DNA from: Herbidospora cretacea
Lineage (GTDB): Bacteria > Actinomycetota > Actinomycetes > Streptosporangiales > Streptosporangiaceae
NCBI RefSeq assembly: GCF_001570605.1
Contig: NZ_BBXG01000018.1
Span: forward strand, 62,001-126,000
Length of the DNA: 64,000 bases
Direction of reading: 5' to 3'
This document shows positions 13,401 to 21,626 of this stretch, piece by piece. Position 1 is the first letter of the stretch, and every line of letters begins with the position of its first letter. The translations under genes were made by a program, and so were the position numbers. The notes beneath the pieces were generated by a model. The model saw nothing but the letters and a program-made list of their open reading frames with translations. It was not told where the DNA came from and did no database searches.

Positions 13401-15178
13401 TCCACGTCGAAGGACTGACCGTCTCGTTCTCCGGCCTGGAAGCCGTGCGCGACGTGTCGTTCACGGTCGCGCCGGGGGAGTGCCTGGCCATCGTGGGCGA
13501 GTCGGGCTCGGGCAAGAGCGTCACCGCCCGCGCCCTGGTCGGCCTGGCCGGAGACCGGGCGGAGGTCACCTCGCGCGGCTTCACCTTCGACGGGGCCGAC
13601 CTGTCGAAGCTGACCGAGACCGGCTGGCGCGGCGTGCGCGGACGCCGCATCGGCCTCATCCTCCAGGACGCCCTGGTCTCCCTCGACCCTCTCCGGACGG
13701 TCGGCGCCGAGGTCGCCGAGACGCTGCGGACCCACCACGTCGTGGAACCGTCGCAGCGCCCGGCGCGGGTCCTGGAACTGCTGGCCGAGGCCGGCATCCC
13801 CGACCCGGAGCAGCGCGCCGGGCAGCACCCGCACGAGCTCTCCGGCGGGCTGCGCCAGCGGGCCCTGATCGCCTCGGTGGTGGCGGCCGGGCCGTCGCTG
13901 CTGGTCGCCGACGAACCCACCACGGCCCTGGACGCCACCGTGCAGGTCCAGATCCTCGAACTGCTCGGCCGCCTGAAGCGCGAGGGCGCGGCGCTGCTGC
14001 TGATCAGCCACGACCTCGCCGCCGTCGCCCGCCTGGCCGACCGCGTGGCGGTCATGTACGCGGGCCGCTTCGTCGAGGAAGGGCCGGCCGAAGAGCTGCT
14101 GGCGGCGCCCGCACATCCGTACACCCGAGCCTTGATCGCGGCCGTCCCGGCCGCGCACGCCAAGGGCACCCGCCTTTCCGCGCCCGTTCAGGAGCCCTCG
14201 GTCACCGGCCCCGCGCTGCCGGCCCGGATCGCGGCCCTGCTCACCGGGTACGAGAGCGCCTGCCCCTATGTCTCCCGCTGCGCCCTCGCTGATCAGCGCT
14301 GCCGGGAGGAGGACCCCTCGCCGACCCCTGTCGGTGAGCGGCGGGTCCGGTGTCACCATCACGACCGGCGCCTTCCCGACCTGCCGCCGATCAGCCTGGG
14401 GGAGACCCGCGCCCCCGGACCGGTCCTGCTGTCGGTCGAGAACGTCACCAAGCGCTTCGGCGCGCGGACCGCCGTCGACGATGTGTCCCTGGAGTTGCGG
14501 GCGGGGGAGACGCTCGGCGTCGTCGGGGAGTCGGGGTCGGGGAAGACCACCGTCGCCCGCATCGCGCTCGGCCTGCTCGACCCCGACGCGGGCACGGTCC
14601 GGCTCGACGGCGAGCCGTGGAGCGGCATCCCCGACCGGTTGAGAAGAGCTCGCCGCCGCCGCATCCAGGCCATCTACCAGGATCCGCTCGGCTCCTTCGA
14701 CCCGCGCCACACCGCCGGGCAGATCATCGGCGAGGCCGTCGCGCTGCCCCGGCGGGTGAGGAAGGCCCGCGTGGCCGAACTGCTCGACCAGGTCGGCCTG
14801 CCCGCGACCCTGCACACCCGCCGCCCGCTGGAGATGTCCGGCGGGCAGCGTCAGCGGGTCGCCATCGCCCGCGCCCTGGCCACCGGCCCGGAGGTGCTCG
14901 TCTGCGACGAGCCGGTGTCGGCGCTCGACGTCAGCATCCAGGCCCAGATCCTCGACCTGCTCGCCACGCTCCAGCGCGACCTGGCCGTGGCCGTGCTCTT
15001 CATCTCCCACGACCTCGGCGTCATCCACCACGTCAGCGACCGGATCGCGGTGATGAAGGACGGCCGGGTCGTGGAGAGCGGCGCGACCGCCGAGGTGTTC
15101 GGCTCCCCGAAGGAGCCGTACACCAAGGAACTGCTCGCCGCGGTGCCCACCCTCGCGACGGAACGGAGCCCCCGATGA
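13397..15178 (+). CDS. Fused double ATP-binding protein of the peptide-type importer (DppD-DppF fusion)
   Basis: A 593-residue protein with two complete ABC ATPase domains in one chain, energising the importer. Domain 1: Walker A GESGSGKS near residue 34, signature LSGGLRQRA, Walker B LLVADEPTTALD; its end carries the Cys-rich oligopeptide/dipeptide C-terminal motif (CPYVSRCALADQRC). Domain 2: Walker A GESGSGKTT near residue 375, YQDPLGSFDPRH, signature MSGGQRQRVAIARAL, Walker B VLVCDEPVSALD. Both halves look catalytically competent. I chose GTG 13397 because GGAGG lies upstream at 13386-13390 and it overlaps the permease stop. The carboxyltransferase ATG overlaps its stop. Confidence 0.95.
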   Translation: MIHVEGLTVSFSGLEAVRDVSFTVAPGECLAIVGESGSGKSVTARALVGLAGDRAEVTSRGFTFDGADLSKLTETGWRGVRGRRIGLILQDALVSLDPLRTVGAEVAETLRTHHVVEPSQRPARVLELLAEAGIPDPEQRAGQHPHELSGGLRQRALIASVVAAGPSLLVADEPTTALDATVQVQILELLGRLKREGAALLLISHDLAAVARLADRVAVMYAGRFVEEGPAEELLAAPAHPYTRALIAAVPAAHAKGTRLSAPVQEPSVTGPALPARIAALLTGYESACPYVSRCALADQRCREEDPSPTPVGERRVRCHHHDRRLPDLPPISLGETRAPGPVLLSVENVTKRFGARTAVDDVSLELRAGETLGVVGESGSGKTTVARIALGLLDPDAGTVRLDGEPWSGIPDRLRRARRRRIQAIYQDPLGSFDPRHTAGQIIGEAVALPRRVRKARVAELLDQVGLPATLHTRRPLEMSGGQRQRVAIARALATGPEVLVCDEPVSALDVSIQAQILDLLATLQRDLAVAVLFISHDLGVIHHVSDRIAVMKDGRVVESGATAEVFGSPKEPYTKELLAAVPTLATERSPR

Positions 15179-16584
15179 CGATCACCCCCGAGCGGATCGA
15201 CCACCGCTCACCCCTGGTCCGGCTGGCCGCGCTCCTCGACGAGGGGAGCGTGGTCCGCGACGGCGACCCCGGCCGCAGCGGCGTCACCGTGGCGCACGGC
15301 CGCGTCGGCGGCTCGCCCGTCGTCGCCTACTGCACCGACGCCACCGTGATGGGCGGCGCGCTCGGCATGGCGGGCGCGGTCAAGATCGCGGCGGCCATCG
15401 ACGAGGCCGTGGTGCGCCGCCGGCCCGTCATCGGCCTGTGGCACTCGGGCGGCGCGCGCCTGGCCGACGGCGTCGAGTCGATGGACGGCGTCGGCCGCAT
15501 GTTCCAGGCGATGATCCGCGCGTCCGGACGGGTGCCGCAGATCTCGGTCGTGCTCGGCCCGGCGGCGGGCGCGGCGGCCTACGGTCCCGCGCTCACCGAC
15601 GTCGTGATCATGGCGGCGGACGCCCGGGTGTTCGTCACCGGCCCCGACGTCGTGCACACCGTCACCGGCGAGCGCATCGACATGGACGGGCTCGGCGGCC
15701 CCGGCGTCCACGCCAAGAAGTCGGGCGTGGTCCACGTGGTCACCGAGTCGGAACCCGCCGCCTACCTGCGGGCCCGTCGCATCACCGGCCTGCTGGCCCG
15801 GCCCGGCGCCTTCGACCTCGGCGAGGCCGGCGACGACGACACCGGCCTCGGCGACCTGCTCCCGGAGGAGACCCGCCGCGCCTACGACGTGCGCCCGCTG
15901 CTGCGCCGCGTCCTCGACGGAGGCGGCGACGCGCTGGAGGAGTTCCAGCCCAAGTGGGCGTCCAACATGGTCGTCGGCCTGGGCCGCCTCGGCGGCCGGA
16001 CGGTCGGCGTGGTGGCCAACAACCCGATCCGCAAGGGCGGCTGCCTCGACTCGCTGAGCGCCGAGAAGGCCGCCCGGTTCGTCCGCACCTGCGACGCCTT
16101 CGGGGTGCCGCTGCTGGTGGTCGTGGACGTGCCCGGCTACCTGCCCGGCGTCGGCCAGGAGTGGGACGGCGTGGTCCGCCGGGGCGCCAAACTGCTGCAC
16201 GCCTTCGGCGAGTCCGTCGTGCCGCGCGTCACCCTGGTCACCCGCAAGTCCTACGGCGGCGCGTACATCGCGATGAATTCCCGCTCCCTCGGCGCGGACG
16301 CGGTCTTCGCCTGGCCCGGGGCCGAGGTGGCCGTGATGGCGGCCGAACCGGCCGTCAACGTGCTGCACCGCAAGGCCCTGGCGGCCGCCTCCGACGAGGA
16401 GCGCGAACCGCTGCGCGCGGCCCTGGTCGAGGAGCACCAGCGGATCGCCGGCGGCGTCGACCGCGCCCTGGACCTGGGCGTGATCGACGAGGTCATCGAC
16501 CCGGCCCGGACCCGCCGCAGGCTGATCGAGGCGTTCGCCGCCCTGCCCGAGACGCGCGGGAGGCACGGCAACATCCCGCTCTAA
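15175..16584 (+). CDS. Acyl-CoA carboxylase, carboxyltransferase (beta) subunit
   Basis: A 469-residue carboxyltransferase of the propionyl/acetyl-CoA carboxylase beta family, moving carboxyl from biotin to an acyl-CoA to make malonyl- or methylmalonyl-type extender units. The N-terminal crotonase half has GLWHSGGARLADGVESMDG and GPAAGAAAYGPAL; the C-terminal half has NNPIRKGGCLDSLSAEKAARF, VDVPGYLPGVGQE and KSYGGAYIAMNSRSLGAD, which form the two oxyanion pockets. It is shorter than typical PccB (about 530), missing part of the usual N-terminal extension. No biotin carboxylase/BCCP alpha subunit is nearby, so it must borrow one. Being ATGA-coupled to the importer ATPase, it looks like the last gene of the PKS transcription unit, and a precursor-supply role is likely. 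Confidence 0.93.
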   Translation: MTITPERIDHRSPLVRLAALLDEGSVVRDGDPGRSGVTVAHGRVGGSPVVAYCTDATVMGGALGMAGAVKIAAAIDEAVVRRRPVIGLWHSGGARLADGVESMDGVGRMFQAMIRASGRVPQISVVLGPAAGAAAYGPALTDVVIMAADARVFVTGPDVVHTVTGERIDMDGLGGPGVHAKKSGVVHVVTESEPAAYLRARRITGLLARPGAFDLGEAGDDDTGLGDLLPEETRRAYDVRPLLRRVLDGGGDALEEFQPKWASNMVVGLGRLGGRTVGVVANNPIRKGGCLDSLSAEKAARFVRTCDAFGVPLLVVVDVPGYLPGVGQEWDGVVRRGAKLLHAFGESVVPRVTLVTRKSYGGAYIAMNSRSLGADAVFAWPGAEVAVMAAEPAVNVLHRKALAAASDEEREPLRAALVEEHQRIAGGVDRALDLGVIDEVIDPARTRRRLIEAFAALPETRGRHGNIPL

Positions 16585-18086
16585 CCCGCCTTGTGCAGCG
16601 AGGCCACCACCAGCTTGGCGAACCGGTCGATGACCGTGTAACCGGTCTTCGGCCCCGAGTAGTAGAGCATCGCCTGCACGTTGGCCGTGCGGACGATGAG
16701 CTTGGTCTGGTTGTACGCCCCGGCGTCCCGCGTCCACCCGATCCCCGCGTCGCCGACCGGCCCGCCGACGCGGAGTCTGGTGGACGGCTCGCGGCGCGGT
16801 TCGTCCTCCTCGGTGGCGCGGCTCATGTCGTACATGAGCCGGGCCGTCGTCTCGGAGTCGAGCTGCACCTTCTGGATCTGCAGGTACTCCCCGCCCGCGG
16901 TGGTCCACTGGCAGGCGTCGTTCGTCATGAACTGCTGCTTGGCCGCCGCCCCGAGCAGGCTCCGCACCTGAGCCTGGCTGACCAGGTCACACGCCTCGGG
17001 GTTGCTGGTCAGCACCGCCTTCTTCGGCGCGTCGGCGGGTTTCACGGACGCCCCCGCCGACGTGGTCGACGTGGTCGAGGTGGCCGGGGCGGGCGTGCCC
17101 GCGGCGCCGTCGCCCGTGCCGAGCCACACCGCGGCGGCGCCCCCGGCGACGAGCACCGCCGCCAGCCCGGCCCCCGCGAACATCGGCGCCTTGCTCTTCT
17201 TCGGCCCGTGCTTCACCGACGGAACGGTCTTCGGCGCCGAGGTCCCGTAGCCCCCCGCGCCCCCGACCGGCCCGGACGCCCCCGCGGCTATCTCGCGCAG
17301 CAGCCCGGCGGCGTGCCCGGCCGGCATCCGGCGGGCCGGGTCCTTGTCCAGCATCGCCAGGAGCACCTGGCCCAGCGGCCCGGCCCGGCGCATCGGATGC
17401 GGCTCGTGCATCAGCACGGCAGCCATCACCGCGGCCGGGTTGTCCCGGTGGAACGGCGCGTTCCCCTCGACCGCCGTGTAGAGCGTCGCCGCCAGCGACC
17501 ACAGGTCGGACGGCGGCCCGTCGGGCTCCCCGCGCAGCCGCTCGGGCGCGATGTATCCGGGCGACCCCGACACCGCCCCGGTCTGGGTCAGGTTCACGTC
17601 ACCCGCGACGCTGGCGATGCCGAAGTCGGTCAGCAGCACCCGCCCGTCGTCGGTGATCATGACGTTCCCGGGCTTCACGTCGCGGTGCAGGATGCCCGTC
17701 ATGTGGGCGGCGGTCAGCGCGTCGAGCATCGTCACCCCGATCGCCGCGACCCGCTCCGGCGGCTGCCGCCCCTCCTTGCGGAGCAGCGCCTGCAACGACC
17801 GCCCCCGGACCAGCTCCATGACGATCCACGGCCGCCCGTCCTCCAGCACGACGTCATGGACCGTCACGATCGACGGATGCGACCGCAGCCGCGCCGCGGC
17901 CCGCGCCTCCCGCAGCGTCCGCTCCCGCATCTCCGCCAGCCGGGGCTGGTCGAGATCCTGGGGGAGCAGGACCTCCTTGACCGCGACCTCCTGCCGCAAC
18001 AGCTCGTCGACGGCGTGCCAGACGGCGCCCATGCCGCCCTGGCCGATCCGGGAGAGCAGGCGGTAACGGCCGGCGAGCAGCGTCAC
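16581..18086 (-). CDS. Membrane Ser/Thr protein kinase (PknB type) with extracellular domain
   Basis: A 501-residue Hanks-type kinase. The cytoplasmic kinase domain occupies about residues 5-265: GQGGMGAVW loop, invariant Lys in VAVKEV, HRDVKPGN catalytic loop, DFGIASV and SPGYIAPE activation segment. A juxtamembrane Pro/Ala/Lys stretch precedes one membrane helix (AAVLVAGGAAAVWLG), then a Thr/Ser/Ala-rich linker and an extracellular domain with paired Cys (EACDLVSQAQVRSLLG, NDACQW) resembling DUF3558-like lipoprotein domains. I chose GTG at 18086 because AAGGAG lies six bases upstream and it places LLAGRYRLL at the N-terminus as in homologues. Its stop overlaps the carboxyltransferase stop (CTAA). 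Target unknown; the ectodomain presumably senses an envelope or extracellular signal. Confidence 0.93.
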   Translation of the reverse strand: MTLLAGRYRLLSRIGQGGMGAVWHAVDELLRQEVAVKEVLLPQDLDQPRLAEMRERTLREARAAARLRSHPSIVTVHDVVLEDGRPWIVMELVRGRSLQALLRKEGRQPPERVAAIGVTMLDALTAAHMTGILHRDVKPGNVMITDDGRVLLTDFGIASVAGDVNLTQTGAVSGSPGYIAPERLRGEPDGPPSDLWSLAATLYTAVEGNAPFHRDNPAAVMAAVLMHEPHPMRRAGPLGQVLLAMLDKDPARRMPAGHAAGLLREIAAGASGPVGGAGGYGTSAPKTVPSVKHGPKKSKAPMFAGAGLAAVLVAGGAAAVWLGTGDGAAGTPAPATSTTSTTSAGASVKPADAPKKAVLTSNPEACDLVSQAQVRSLLGAAAKQQFMTNDACQWTTAGGEYLQIQKVQLDSETTARLMYDMSRATEEDEPRREPSTRLRVGGPVGDAGIGWTRDAGAYNQTKLIVRTANVQAMLYYSGPKTGYTVIDRFAKLVVASLHKAG

Positions 18087-18152
18087 GGCATGCTCCTTCG
18101 TGCTCGGGTGCGGCACAAACCGTACTTCATCCCACCGGTCCCGCTCATCCCG

Positions 18153-18181
18153 TTGATGAACCACTTCGATCGGATTTGTTA
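18153..18181 (+). promoter_or_regulatory. Possible vegetative promoter for the DNRLRE protein gene
   Basis: TTGATG (18153-18158) and TTGTTA (18176-18181) with a 17-bp spacer resemble -35/-10 boxes, about 40 bp before an ATG with AAGGAG at 18213-18218. It lies in the 137-bp divergent region between the kinase and this gene. Motif-based only. Confidence 0.3.
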
Positions 18182-18223
18182 GCGTCCTTGCGCCGATGTC
18201 ATTGATCAAGCTCAAGGAGCCCG

Positions 18224-19225
18224 ATGAAGCAGTGGCAGTCCCGCTCCCTGATCGCCGCCGTCGCGATGACCACGACGGCGACCCTGACCGCCCTCCCGGC
18301 GGAGGCCCGCGCCACCGAGGACGGCACGGTCGAACGTGTCTTCACGTTGTCCCCCGTCGAGGACGTCGACGTGTCCACGCTGAACGACGAGAACTCGCCC
18401 GCCGGGACCTACAACGCCCACGTGGCGGCGGGCACCTTCAGCGGCCGCGCGATCCGGGGCTACCTGAGGTTCGACACGGGCGTCCTGCCGGCCGGCGCCG
18501 TCACCTCCGCCGTCCTGTCGCTGTCCAACAACGCCGCGCCGGCCTGCGGCCCGGAGGTCGGCGAGGGCATTCAGGTCCGCCGCGTCACCAGCTCGTGGAG
18601 CCAGGACTTCCTGCACTGGGGCAACCTGCCCGACTCGACGACCGAGGACGCCCAGATCTCCACCAAGGGCGTCACCCCTGAGTGCGCGACGTGGCCGGAT
18701 CGCGTCGAGTGGCCGGTCGCGGGCATCGTCCAGGACTGGGTGGACGGCGCCGAGAACCACGGCCTGGTGCTCCAGTCGCCGTCCGAGGACACCGGCGTCG
18801 ACAACTACCGGTGGTACTGGGCCTCCGAGAACCCCGACCTGGACCCCCGCCACGACCCGCCCGTCCTCACGGTCACCGTCGACGTGGTCTCGGAGCCCCG
18901 GGTCTCCCGCTGTTCCCTCGGCCCGTCCGACTACCCGATGAGCGGCGGCGTCACGGTGCTCTCACTGACCCCGCAGGTCGTCGTGCGGGCGGGCGACCCG
19001 GCGGGCGGCGCGACCGGCGAGGCCGAGATCGAGCACGACCCCGCCGCGCCGGCCCAGGGAACCGGTCAGATCTGGACCGGCCCGGGGAACATCGCGGTTC
19101 CGGCGGGCTTCCTGCACGACGGCTGGGACATCCGCTGGCGGTGCCGGGCCGTGAACGCCGCGGCGGGGACGCAGTCGGACTGGACCCCGTGGACGTACGC
19201 CACGGTGGCCGTGCCGGTCCCCTAG
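18224..19225 (+). CDS. Secreted DNRLRE-domain protein
   Basis: A 333-residue exported protein. An N-terminal signal peptide (basic start, hydrophobic stretch, AEARA cleavage region) is followed by a DNRLRE-type beta-sandwich domain (about residues 40-215; RGYLRFDTGVLPAGAVTSAVLSL, then IQVRRVTSSWSQDFLHWGNLP and GLVLQSPSED), a fold found beside carbohydrate-active and cell-wall enzymes. The C-terminal 110 residues (after VSEPRVSRC) resemble the fibronectin-like tail often found in actinobacterial DNRLRE proteins, with a Cys pair. No catalytic domain is attached, so it may be an adhesin or wall-binding protein. AAGGAG is well placed before ATG 18224. Divergent from the kinase gene. Confidence 0.88.
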   Translation: MKQWQSRSLIAAVAMTTTATLTALPAEARATEDGTVERVFTLSPVEDVDVSTLNDENSPAGTYNAHVAAGTFSGRAIRGYLRFDTGVLPAGAVTSAVLSLSNNAAPACGPEVGEGIQVRRVTSSWSQDFLHWGNLPDSTTEDAQISTKGVTPECATWPDRVEWPVAGIVQDWVDGAENHGLVLQSPSEDTGVDNYRWYWASENPDLDPRHDPPVLTVTVDVVSEPRVSRCSLGPSDYPMSGGVTVLSLTPQVVVRAGDPAGGATGEAEIEHDPAAPAQGTGQIWTGPGNIAVPAGFLHDGWDIRWRCRAVNAAAGTQSDWTPWTYATVAVPVP

Positions 19226-19866
19226 ACCGCTGATCTGAGCCGTTCGAGACCGTCGAGCAGCAGGTCCAGGGCGAACTCGAACTCGAACTGGTCGTCGCAG
19301 CCCGAGCCCACGATGGACTTCTCGTCGTGGGCGACCTGCAGCGCCATCTCGGCCAGCCACGGGAACGTGTCCTTCATGGCGTGGGCCGCCGCCTCCTGCG
19401 CGCCGGGGTCGGCCGGGGTGTCGTCGAAGAGTTCCTGGCTGAAGCCCAGGATCCGGCTGCCCAGCGTGTGGATCGCGTGGTGGACCAGGTCGACGGTGAA
19501 GCCGCCGGTCCGCAGCAGGCCGATGACCGAGTTCATGTAGGCCAGCACCGCCGGCGTCGGGTTCCGGCGCGACTCGATCGCCCCCGACGCCCACGGGTGC
19601 CGCAGCATCTGCGCGCGCGCCGTCAGGATGCGGGCCCTGACGGCCGGTCTCCAGTCGCCCTCGACCGGCCCCAGGTCGATCTCGCCGACGACCGTGTCGA
19701 TGATGCCGTCGAGGAGTTCGTCCTTGTTCGCGACGTGCTTGTAGAGCGCCATCGGCACCACGCCGAGTTCGGTCGCGAGTCTGCGCATGCTCAGGCCGTC
19801 GAGCCCGGCCTCGTCGGCCAGGGCCACCGCGGCCTCCAGAACGCGTTCCCGGCTGAGTCGAGCCAA
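19222..19866 (-). CDS. TetR-family transcriptional regulator
   Basis: A 214-residue repressor. The N-terminal HTH spans about residues 4-50 (RERVLEAAVALADEAGLDGLSMRRLATELGVVPMALYKHVANKDELL), and the rest matches the TetR_C_1-like ligand-binding helices. It is divergent from an MDR dehydrogenase, and the 88-bp spacer holds two palindromes (19888-19931) that are the obvious operators, so it should repress itself and the dehydrogenase until a small molecule binds. The gene ends in a CTAG that is also the stop of the DNRLRE gene. Confidence 0.95.
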   Translation of the reverse strand: MARLSRERVLEAAVALADEAGLDGLSMRRLATELGVVPMALYKHVANKDELLDGIIDTVVGEIDLGPVEGDWRPAVRARILTARAQMLRHPWASGAIESRRNPTPAVLAYMNSVIGLLRTGGFTVDLVHHAIHTLGSRILGFSQELFDDTPADPGAQEAAAHAMKDTFPWLAEMALQVAHDEKSIVGSGCDDQFEFEFALDLLLDGLERLRSAV

Positions 19867-19887
19867 TGCGTCGTCGCCTCCTTGACG

Positions 19888-19931
19888 GGTGTACGGCGTA
19901 CACCTATCGTCCTAGGTGTACGCCGTACACC
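19888..19931. promoter_or_regulatory. Two palindromic TetR operators
   Basis: GGTGTACGGCGTACACC (19888-19904) and GGTGTACGCCGTACACC (19915-19931) are each near-perfect palindromes about a single central base and are exact reverse complements of one another. Centres are 27 bp apart, between the divergent TetR (start 19866) and dehydrogenase (start 19955) genes. GTGTAC(G/C)...GTACAC is typical of TetR-family sites, and the double site would cover both promoters. Confidence 0.85.
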
Positions 19932-19954
19932 ATCCTAGAAAAGGGGTACCCCCC

Positions 19955-20920
19955 ATGAAGGCGATTGTCCAGGAACGCTACGGCTCACCCGACATCCTGG
20001 AGTTCCGCGACGTCCCCACGCCGACGCCCGGCCCCGGAGAGGTGCTGGTCAAGGTGGCGGCGGCCTCGCTCAACGCCCGCGACTGGCACGTGCTGCGCGG
20101 CGACCCCTACCTGTCCCGGCTGACCTTCGGGTTACGCCGGCCCAAGCAGCCGATCCTCGGCACCGACTTCGCCGGGGTCGTCGTCGCGGGGGACGGCTTC
20201 GAGCCGGGCGAGGAGGTCTACGGCGAGCACGACGGCGCGTTCGCCGAATACGTCGTCGCGCCCGCGAAGGTCGTCGACCGCAAGCCCGCCAACCTCACCT
20301 TCGAGCAGGCCGCCGCGCTGCCGCTGGCCGCCAACACCGCCCTGCAGGGCCTCAAGGACGTCGACAAGGGCCGGTCAGTGCTGATCAACGGCGCGTCCGG
20401 CGGCGTCGGCACGTTCGCCGTGCAGATCGCCAAGGCGAGGGGCGCGCGGGTGACCGCCGTGTGCAGCACCCGCAACGTCGAGATGGTCGCCGGGCTCGGC
20501 GCCGACCGGGTCGTCGACTACCGGAAGGAGGACTTCGCCGCCACGGGCGAGCGGCACGACCTGGTCTTCGACCTGGTCGGCAACCGCTCCCTCCGCGACC
20601 TGCGCAGGGTCCTCGCGCCGGGCGGCACCCTGCTGATCTCCGGCGGTGGCGTGTACGAGGGCGGCAGCCTCCTCGGCCCGATCGGCCTCGTCCTCCGCAG
20701 CCAGCTGGTCAAACCGCTGATCAGGGACGAGGTCGTCCTGCTGAACGCGAAGCCCAGCCGGGCCAACCTCGCCGCGCTGCGCGGGCTGGCCGAGGCCGGC
20801 GACCTCACGCCGGTCGTCGACCGGACCTACCCGCTGGCGGAGGCCGCCGACGCGATGCGCTACCTGGAGGGGGAGCACGCCCGCGCCAAGGTCGTCCTCA
20901 CGGTGCATGCGGCACCTTGA
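19955..20920 (+). CDS. NAD(P)-dependent alcohol dehydrogenase / quinone oxidoreductase (MDR, zinc-free type)
   Basis: A 321-residue medium-chain reductase of the quinone-oxidoreductase branch. The N-terminal GroES-like domain (ILGTDFAGVVVAGDGFEPGEEVYGEH) precedes a Rossmann domain with NGASGGVGTFAVQIAKARGARV, the AxxGxxxG-type cofactor motif of this group; zinc-ligand cysteines are absent. It probably reduces a quinone, enone or aldehyde. Being divergent from a TetR gene with two operators between, it is most simply an inducible detoxification enzyme. ATG 19955 has GAAAAGGGG upstream. Confidence 0.93.
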   Translation: MKAIVQERYGSPDILEFRDVPTPTPGPGEVLVKVAAASLNARDWHVLRGDPYLSRLTFGLRRPKQPILGTDFAGVVVAGDGFEPGEEVYGEHDGAFAEYVVAPAKVVDRKPANLTFEQAAALPLAANTALQGLKDVDKGRSVLINGASGGVGTFAVQIAKARGARVTAVCSTRNVEMVAGLGADRVVDYRKEDFAATGERHDLVFDLVGNRSLRDLRRVLAPGGTLLISGGGVYEGGSLLGPIGLVLRSQLVKPLIRDEVVLLNAKPSRANLAALRGLAEAGDLTPVVDRTYPLAEAADAMRYLEGEHARAKVVLTVHAAP

Positions 20921-20989
20921 CCAAGTCGGGGACGACACGACGACCTCGCCTCCCGGCCGGGGGAGGCCCGCTCTGAAGATCATGAGGGC

Positions 20990-21511
20990 ATGTCCTCGAT
21001 GCGTGTGCTGCTCCTCGCCGGCGTCCTCGCCGCCGCCCTCGTCAGCCCGGCCCAGGCCGAGGCCGCTCCCGGCACCGTCTCCTGTACGGGCGGCGAGATC
21101 GACCTCCTGATGCACCCCGGCCTGACCCTCGCGCCCGGCAGCCAGTGGCTGACCCTGACCGGCACCCTCGGCCGCTGCGTCACCCCCGACCACCCGGCGA
21201 TCAGCTCCGGCGTGCTGACCGCCCAGGGCGGTCTCACCGCCGGGTGCCCCGGCCCGATCGCCCCGGACGACCTGGAGATGACCGTCCGCTGGAGCGACGG
21301 CTCCGTCAGCACCGTCGAGGGCGCCCGCTTCCAGGGCGACATCCACCAGTGGGCGCTGATGCCCGGCACGATCACCTCGGGCCCGTTCACCGGCGGCCGG
21401 GTCGCGGCCCTCGGCCGGAGCACGGGCCTGCCGGACCCGTGGGTCCTGCCGTGCGTGATCGGCGGCCTGAGCCAGGTGCGCACCGCCGTCCAGGCCTTCG
21501 GCATCGGCTAG
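20990..21511 (+). CDS. Small secreted protein of unknown function
   Basis: A 173-residue protein (170 if ATG 20999 is used, which has better spacing from GAGGG) with a clear signal peptide: MRVLLLAGVLAAALVSPAQA then EAAP. The mature part has four Cys (SCTGG, GRCVTP, AGCPGP, LPCVIG), expected to form two disulfides, and beta-rich stretches (SQWLTLTGTLGRC, EMTVRWSDGS). I do not recognise a named domain; similar small exported proteins are common in actinomycetes. It follows the dehydrogenase by 69 bp and may have its own promoter. Confidence 0.75.
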   Translation: MSSMRVLLLAGVLAAALVSPAQAEAAPGTVSCTGGEIDLLMHPGLTLAPGSQWLTLTGTLGRCVTPDHPAISSGVLTAQGGLTAGCPGPIAPDDLEMTVRWSDGSVSTVEGARFQGDIHQWALMPGTITSGPFTGGRVAALGRSTGLPDPWVLPCVIGGLSQVRTAVQAFGIG

Positions 21512-21626
21512 GCGAAAGCCCGCGCGGCGCGCGTTCTTCCTTGAGGACGACCGTTAACCCTGGTTCCGGACAGCCTCGCCAACCGGCGACCGGACGCGGG
21601 CTCCGTCCCGGCAAGAATGAGGTCCC

